This document shows, in pieces, positions 61,257-64,000 of a stretch of 64,000 nucleotides of DNA (positions are counted from its first letter, which is position 1; each line of letters starts with the position of its first letter). Position numbers and translations under genes: made by a program. The DNA lies in contig OZ251537.1 of the NCBI GenBank assembly GCA_965243285.1, positions 1-64,000 of the forward strand, written 5' to 3'. Under the pieces are notes generated by a model. It was not told the DNA's origin and ran no database searches. It saw nothing but the letters and a program-made list of their open reading frames with translations. This DNA is from JAHRAW01 sp965243285 (GTDB taxonomy: Bacteria > Pseudomonadota > Gammaproteobacteria > Arenicellales > Poriferihabitantaceae).

Positions 61257-62558
61257 ATGTCATGGCGGGTTGGGCGCGTGAGTCGGACAGCAAAATCAGA
61301 CCGGCGCTGCGCCCTATACGCGCAATCCGGCGGGGTCACGGCGGTCATCAACGCCAGCGCCGCCGGTGTCATCGAAACCGCGCGCTTGCATCGAGACCGC
61401 ATCGGCAAAGTATACGCGGCGCGCCACGGCATCATCGGCGCCCTGGCCGAAGACCTCATCGATACCTCGCGCGAGAGCGCCGCCGCCATACGCCGCTTGC
61501 GCCATACGCCGGCCGGCGCCTTCGGCTCGTGTCGCTACAAACTGCAAAACATGGCCGACAATCGCCGCGAATACGAACGCTTAATCGAGGTTTTTTTGGC
61601 GCATAACATCGGCTATTTTTTCTATAACGGCGGCGGCGATTCGGCCGACACTTGCCTGAAAATCTCGCAGTTGTCGCGGCGCATGAAATACCCCATTCAA
61701 GCGCTGCACATCCCCAAAACCGTGGATAACGATTTGGCGGTGACCGACAACTGCCCAGGGTTCGGCTCGGTGGCAAAATACATCGCGGTGTCGACGCGCG
61801 AGGCGAGTTTCGATGTCGCCTCCATGGCAAAAACCTCCACCAAAGTATTCGTGCTCGAGGTGATGGGGCGGCACGCCGGCTGGATCGCCGCCGCCGGCGC
61901 CATGGCCGCGGATGAGCGCACCGACATCCCCCTCATTTTATTGTTGCCGGAAGTGCCCTTTGCGCGCCAAAAATTCATCGCCCAAGTGGCGCGAAAAGTA
62001 CGCGCCTATGGCTATGTTTCCATCATCGTATCTGAAGGCGTGCGCGATGGGCGCGGGCGATTTTTGTCCGAGCAAGGTTTGGTGGACGCCTTCGGCCACG
62101 CCCAACTCGGCGGCGCGGCGCCGGTGGTGGCAAGCATGGTGAAGCAAGATTTAGGGCATAAATATCATTGGGCGGTGGCCGATTATCTGCAACGCGCGGC
62201 ACGCCACATCGCCTCGAAAACCGATGTGGAGCAAGCCTACGCGGTCGGCAAGGCGGCGGTGGAAATGGCGCTGGCCGGCGACAACGCGGTGATGCCGGCT
62301 ATCGCGCGCACTAACAATCGCCCTTATCGCTGGAAAATCATCGCGGCGCCGCTGCGCCGAGTCGCCAATGTGGAAAAAACCTTGCCGAAAAATTTCATCA
62401 CCGCCGACGGCTTCGGCATCACCCAGCGCTGCCGCGATTACCTCGCGCCGCTGATGCGCGGCGAAGATTATCCGCCGTACAAAAACGGTTTGCCGGATTA
62501 CACGCGCCTGAAAAACATCGCGGTGAAGAGAAAACTCAATACGGATTTTCAACCATGA
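61257..62558 (+). CDS. pfp: Pyrophosphate-dependent 6-phosphofructokinase
   Basis: 433 residues. Phosphorylates fructose 6-phosphate reversibly with pyrophosphate. YAQSGGVTAVINASAAGVIE, the donor-site motif GGGDSADT (residues 125-132, Asp where ATP enzymes have GGDGS Gly), HIPKTVDNDL (151-160) and VMGRHAGWIAAAGAMA. This is the clade seen in methanotrophs and some other Proteobacteria. ATG at 61257; the first 18 residues are an extension over the usual start. Followed by a small gene 10 bp on. Confidence 0.92.
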   Translation: MSWRVGRVSRTAKSDRRCALYAQSGGVTAVINASAAGVIETARLHRDRIGKVYAARHGIIGALAEDLIDTSRESAAAIRRLRHTPAGAFGSCRYKLQNMADNRREYERLIEVFLAHNIGYFFYNGGGDSADTCLKISQLSRRMKYPIQALHIPKTVDNDLAVTDNCPGFGSVAKYIAVSTREASFDVASMAKTSTKVFVLEVMGRHAGWIAAAGAMAADERTDIPLILLLPEVPFARQKFIAQVARKVRAYGYVSIIVSEGVRDGRGRFLSEQGLVDAFGHAQLGGAAPVVASMVKQDLGHKYHWAVADYLQRAARHIASKTDVEQAYAVGKAAVEMALAGDNAVMPAIARTNNRPYRWKIIAAPLRRVANVEKTLPKNFITADGFGITQRCRDYLAPLMRGEDYPPYKNGLPDYTRLKNIAVKRKLNTDFQP

Positions 62559-62568
62559 CCATCGAACC

Positions 62569-62748
62569 ATGACCATCGACCGAGCGCGTCAACTGCTGCA
62601 AGTGCAAGCGGATTTCGGCGGCGCGTATAACCGTCACTCGGCCAAACTCATCTTAGACGAAGTGACCCGAGAGCACGGAAAAAAAGCCGCGGATGAGTTG
62701 ATCGTGGCTTTGAAACTCGACCAGATTTTTGATTTTGTCGCCGAGTAA
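62569..62748 (+). CDS. Small helical protein downstream of pfp
   Basis: 59 residues (MTIDRARQLLQVQADFGGAY ... KKAADELIVALKLDQIFDFV). Predicted all-helical and charged, with codon usage like its neighbours and third positions rich in G/C, which supports coding. Starts 10 bp after the pfp stop, so co-transcription is likely. Not recognised; may be a small regulator or subunit linked to pfp. Confidence 0.65.
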   Translation: MTIDRARQLLQVQADFGGAYNRHSAKLILDEVTREHGKKAADELIVALKLDQIFDFVAE

Positions 62749-62859
62749 AACGCTTATCTCATGCTGCATATCACATGTCACAACATCATAAGTAACATGA
62801 ACGACATGTATTGAATCGGCGCTGATTTAATTTTTCGCAATCCAGTGCTGAGATAACCG

Positions 62860-63489
62860 CTACCACCAGCCGGCCAGCAATAAATTCAGCGCCAGCGCCA
62901 CGAACACCAAGGCGGCGATTTTATTCAACACCCGCTGCGTGCCAGGATTGTCGGCAAAGCAAGCGTGCAGATAGCCGGATAGCATGGCGATGGTGGAAAA
63001 AATCACCCATGCGACCACCATAAACAGCACCCCGAACAGCATGATTTGCGCCGGTATGGAGCCGGCTTCGGGGCGCGCAAACTGCGGCAAAAAAGCCAAA
63101 AAAAATATCGCCACCTTCGGATTGGTGATATTCATAATGATACCGCGCCGATACAAAACCACCCCCCGTGGTTTGTGCGCGGCTTGCGCGTTTAGCGCTT
63201 GGGATGACGAGCGAAACGCCAACCATGCCAGATACAACAAATAACACGCCCCGACTATTTTCAGCCCCTCGAAGGCCGCCTCACTCGCCTGAAAAACCGC
63301 CGCCACGCCTGCCGCCACCACCACCGTATGCACCAACAACCCGGTGCACAACCCCAGCGTAATCAACAACCCACTCTTGCGCCCACTAACCGCCGACTGC
63401 GTCAACACAAAAATATTATCCGGCCCCGGCGCCAACGCCAACAAAGCCGAAACCAACATAAAAGAAAGCAATGTATCGAGAGCAGGCAT
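62860..63489 (-). CDS. LysE/RhtB family amino-acid exporter
   Basis: 209 residues, six membrane segments. LLALAPGPDNIFVLTQSAVS is the family signature near the N-terminus, and GIIMNITNPKVAIFFLAFLP the second conserved segment. Likely exports a small amino acid such as threonine or homoserine lactone; substrate uncertain. ATG at 63489. Convergent with the pfp genes. Confidence 0.92.
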   Translation of the reverse strand: MPALDTLLSFMLVSALLALAPGPDNIFVLTQSAVSGRKSGLLITLGLCTGLLVHTVVVAAGVAAVFQASEAAFEGLKIVGACYLLYLAWLAFRSSSQALNAQAAHKPRGVVLYRRGIIMNITNPKVAIFFLAFLPQFARPEAGSIPAQIMLFGVLFMVVAWVIFSTIAMLSGYLHACFADNPGTQRVLNKIAALVFVALALNLLLAGWW

Positions 63490-63682
63490 TGGGGCAACTA
63501 AAATGGAGGTTTATGGATTAAGCACGCATTAAAAATTGCCACCGAAATAAAGTCGGCTAGGCCAGTAAACTACTTTGTGAAAATTTGTATTTGAAACGAA
63601 ATTTTCTCGCCAACACAAAAATATATCGTTTTTCCTCACCAGCACCTTCGTTAGCCATTGCCATGTTTTTTTGCATCCACAT
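63490..63682. other. AT-rich gap, nothing recognised
   Basis: 193 bp with lower GC than the neighbouring exporter gene; no ORF or hairpin of note. It marks the edge of the AT-richer methyltransferase region. Confidence 0.5.
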
Positions 63683-64000
63683 CTACCCGATAATAAGAAT
63701 CTCGTGCGATTCCTTGATGTGATGATTACTGCAGTTTTCTATGCGGTTTTTGCCGATGCGCGTCTCGCCTTGTCCTAAAGTATATTGCCACTTTACTTTT
63801 TTTATCTTGCAGCCGGCATACCAATTTCTAATGGTGGCGCAGTCGTTATAGGACAAAACAAAACCACCTTTGTGGTTGCGCAATAAATCGCGTAGACCCA
63901 AATGGTCGAATCCGTTGTGATGAACGGGAAAATTTCGCTGTGAGTAGATTCCTCTGAACATTTTGCTGTCACCGTCCAAATAGTAGGGTGGATCGCAGTA
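63683..64000 (-). CDS. D12-class N6-adenine DNA methyltransferase, C-terminal part (cut by right edge)
   Basis: The frame is open to the last base. It begins at the edge with YCDPPYYLDGDSKMF, containing the DPPY catalytic motif of adenine-N6 methyltransferases. GFDHLGLRDLLRNHKGGFVL and LSYNDCATIRNWY follow, the usual downstream pattern of the D12 (Dam-like) class, and the protein ends ESHEILIIG at 63683. The AdoMet site lies outside the window. AT-richer than the rest of the window, consistent with a transferred restriction-modification or orphan methylase gene. Confidence 0.85.
   Translation of the reverse strand, partial: YCDPPYYLDGDSKMFRGIYSQRNFPVHHNGFDHLGLRDLLRNHKGGFVLSYNDCATIRNWYAGCKIKKVKWQYTLGQGETRIGKNRIENCSNHHIKESHEILIIG

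Overview
The window looks like chromosomal DNA of a GC-rich gammaproteobacterium. The evidence is E. coli-type asd, an xseB-ispA-dxs operon, an rpsO-pnp operon, FolE2, a Methylococcus-type pyrophosphate phosphofructokinase, and porins with gammaproteobacterial signal peptides and a terminal Phe. Transport genes for branched-chain amino acids, polar amino acids and polyamines, plus a dimethylglycine/sarcosine-dehydrogenase-like enzyme, suggest a heterotroph feeding on amino acids and methylated amines. No rRNA, tRNA or CRISPR array was seen.

Bases 1-18.5 kb form an accessory, duplication-rich region. It holds four porin copies: one cut by the left edge, one frameshifted, two intact. Each has at least one neighbour from a family of small proteins with a Pro/Ala/Lys-rich N-terminus, a coiled coil built from 11- and 7-residue units, and a C-terminal membrane anchor. 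Seven closely related members stand in two tandem arrays (937-3154 and 15646-18519). Two more are broken (3481-3794, 8540-9001), and a distant relative with a very regular hendecad repeat lies at 5537-6238. Porin loops, coil lengths, leaders and C-terminal cassettes are shuffled between copies. This porin/tail-anchored-coil module is the most unusual content of the window. A five-gene Liv-type ABC operon (9299-14165) sits inside it.

From 18.8 to 46.9 kb the content is ordinary core and metabolic: aapJQMP-type transporter, AlkA-type glycosylase, two-component system, a RodZ-like short protein, pnp and rpsO, then a + strand amino-acid cluster (asd, serA-like, serC, DUF1015, thrC and a ClpP-like membrane protein). 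A potABDC-type transporter and the xseB-ispA-dxs-folE2 operon follow on the - strand. Serine synthesis genes serA and serC sit next to a DUF1015 gene, and no serB is visible.

From 46.9 to 56.5 kb lie a 2182-residue autotransporter with about 15 Ig-like (He_PIG) modules, preceded by a consensus sigma-70 promoter, and a non-coding zone of palindromic MITE-like repeats, low-complexity tracts and an internally deleted IS1182-like transposase. From 56.5 kb to the right edge are an FAD/GcvT-fusion demethylase, an aminotransferase, a pyrophosphate-dependent phosphofructokinase with small conserved-looking neighbours, a LysE/RhtB exporter, and the C-terminus of a D12-class adenine methyltransferase cut by the window edge.
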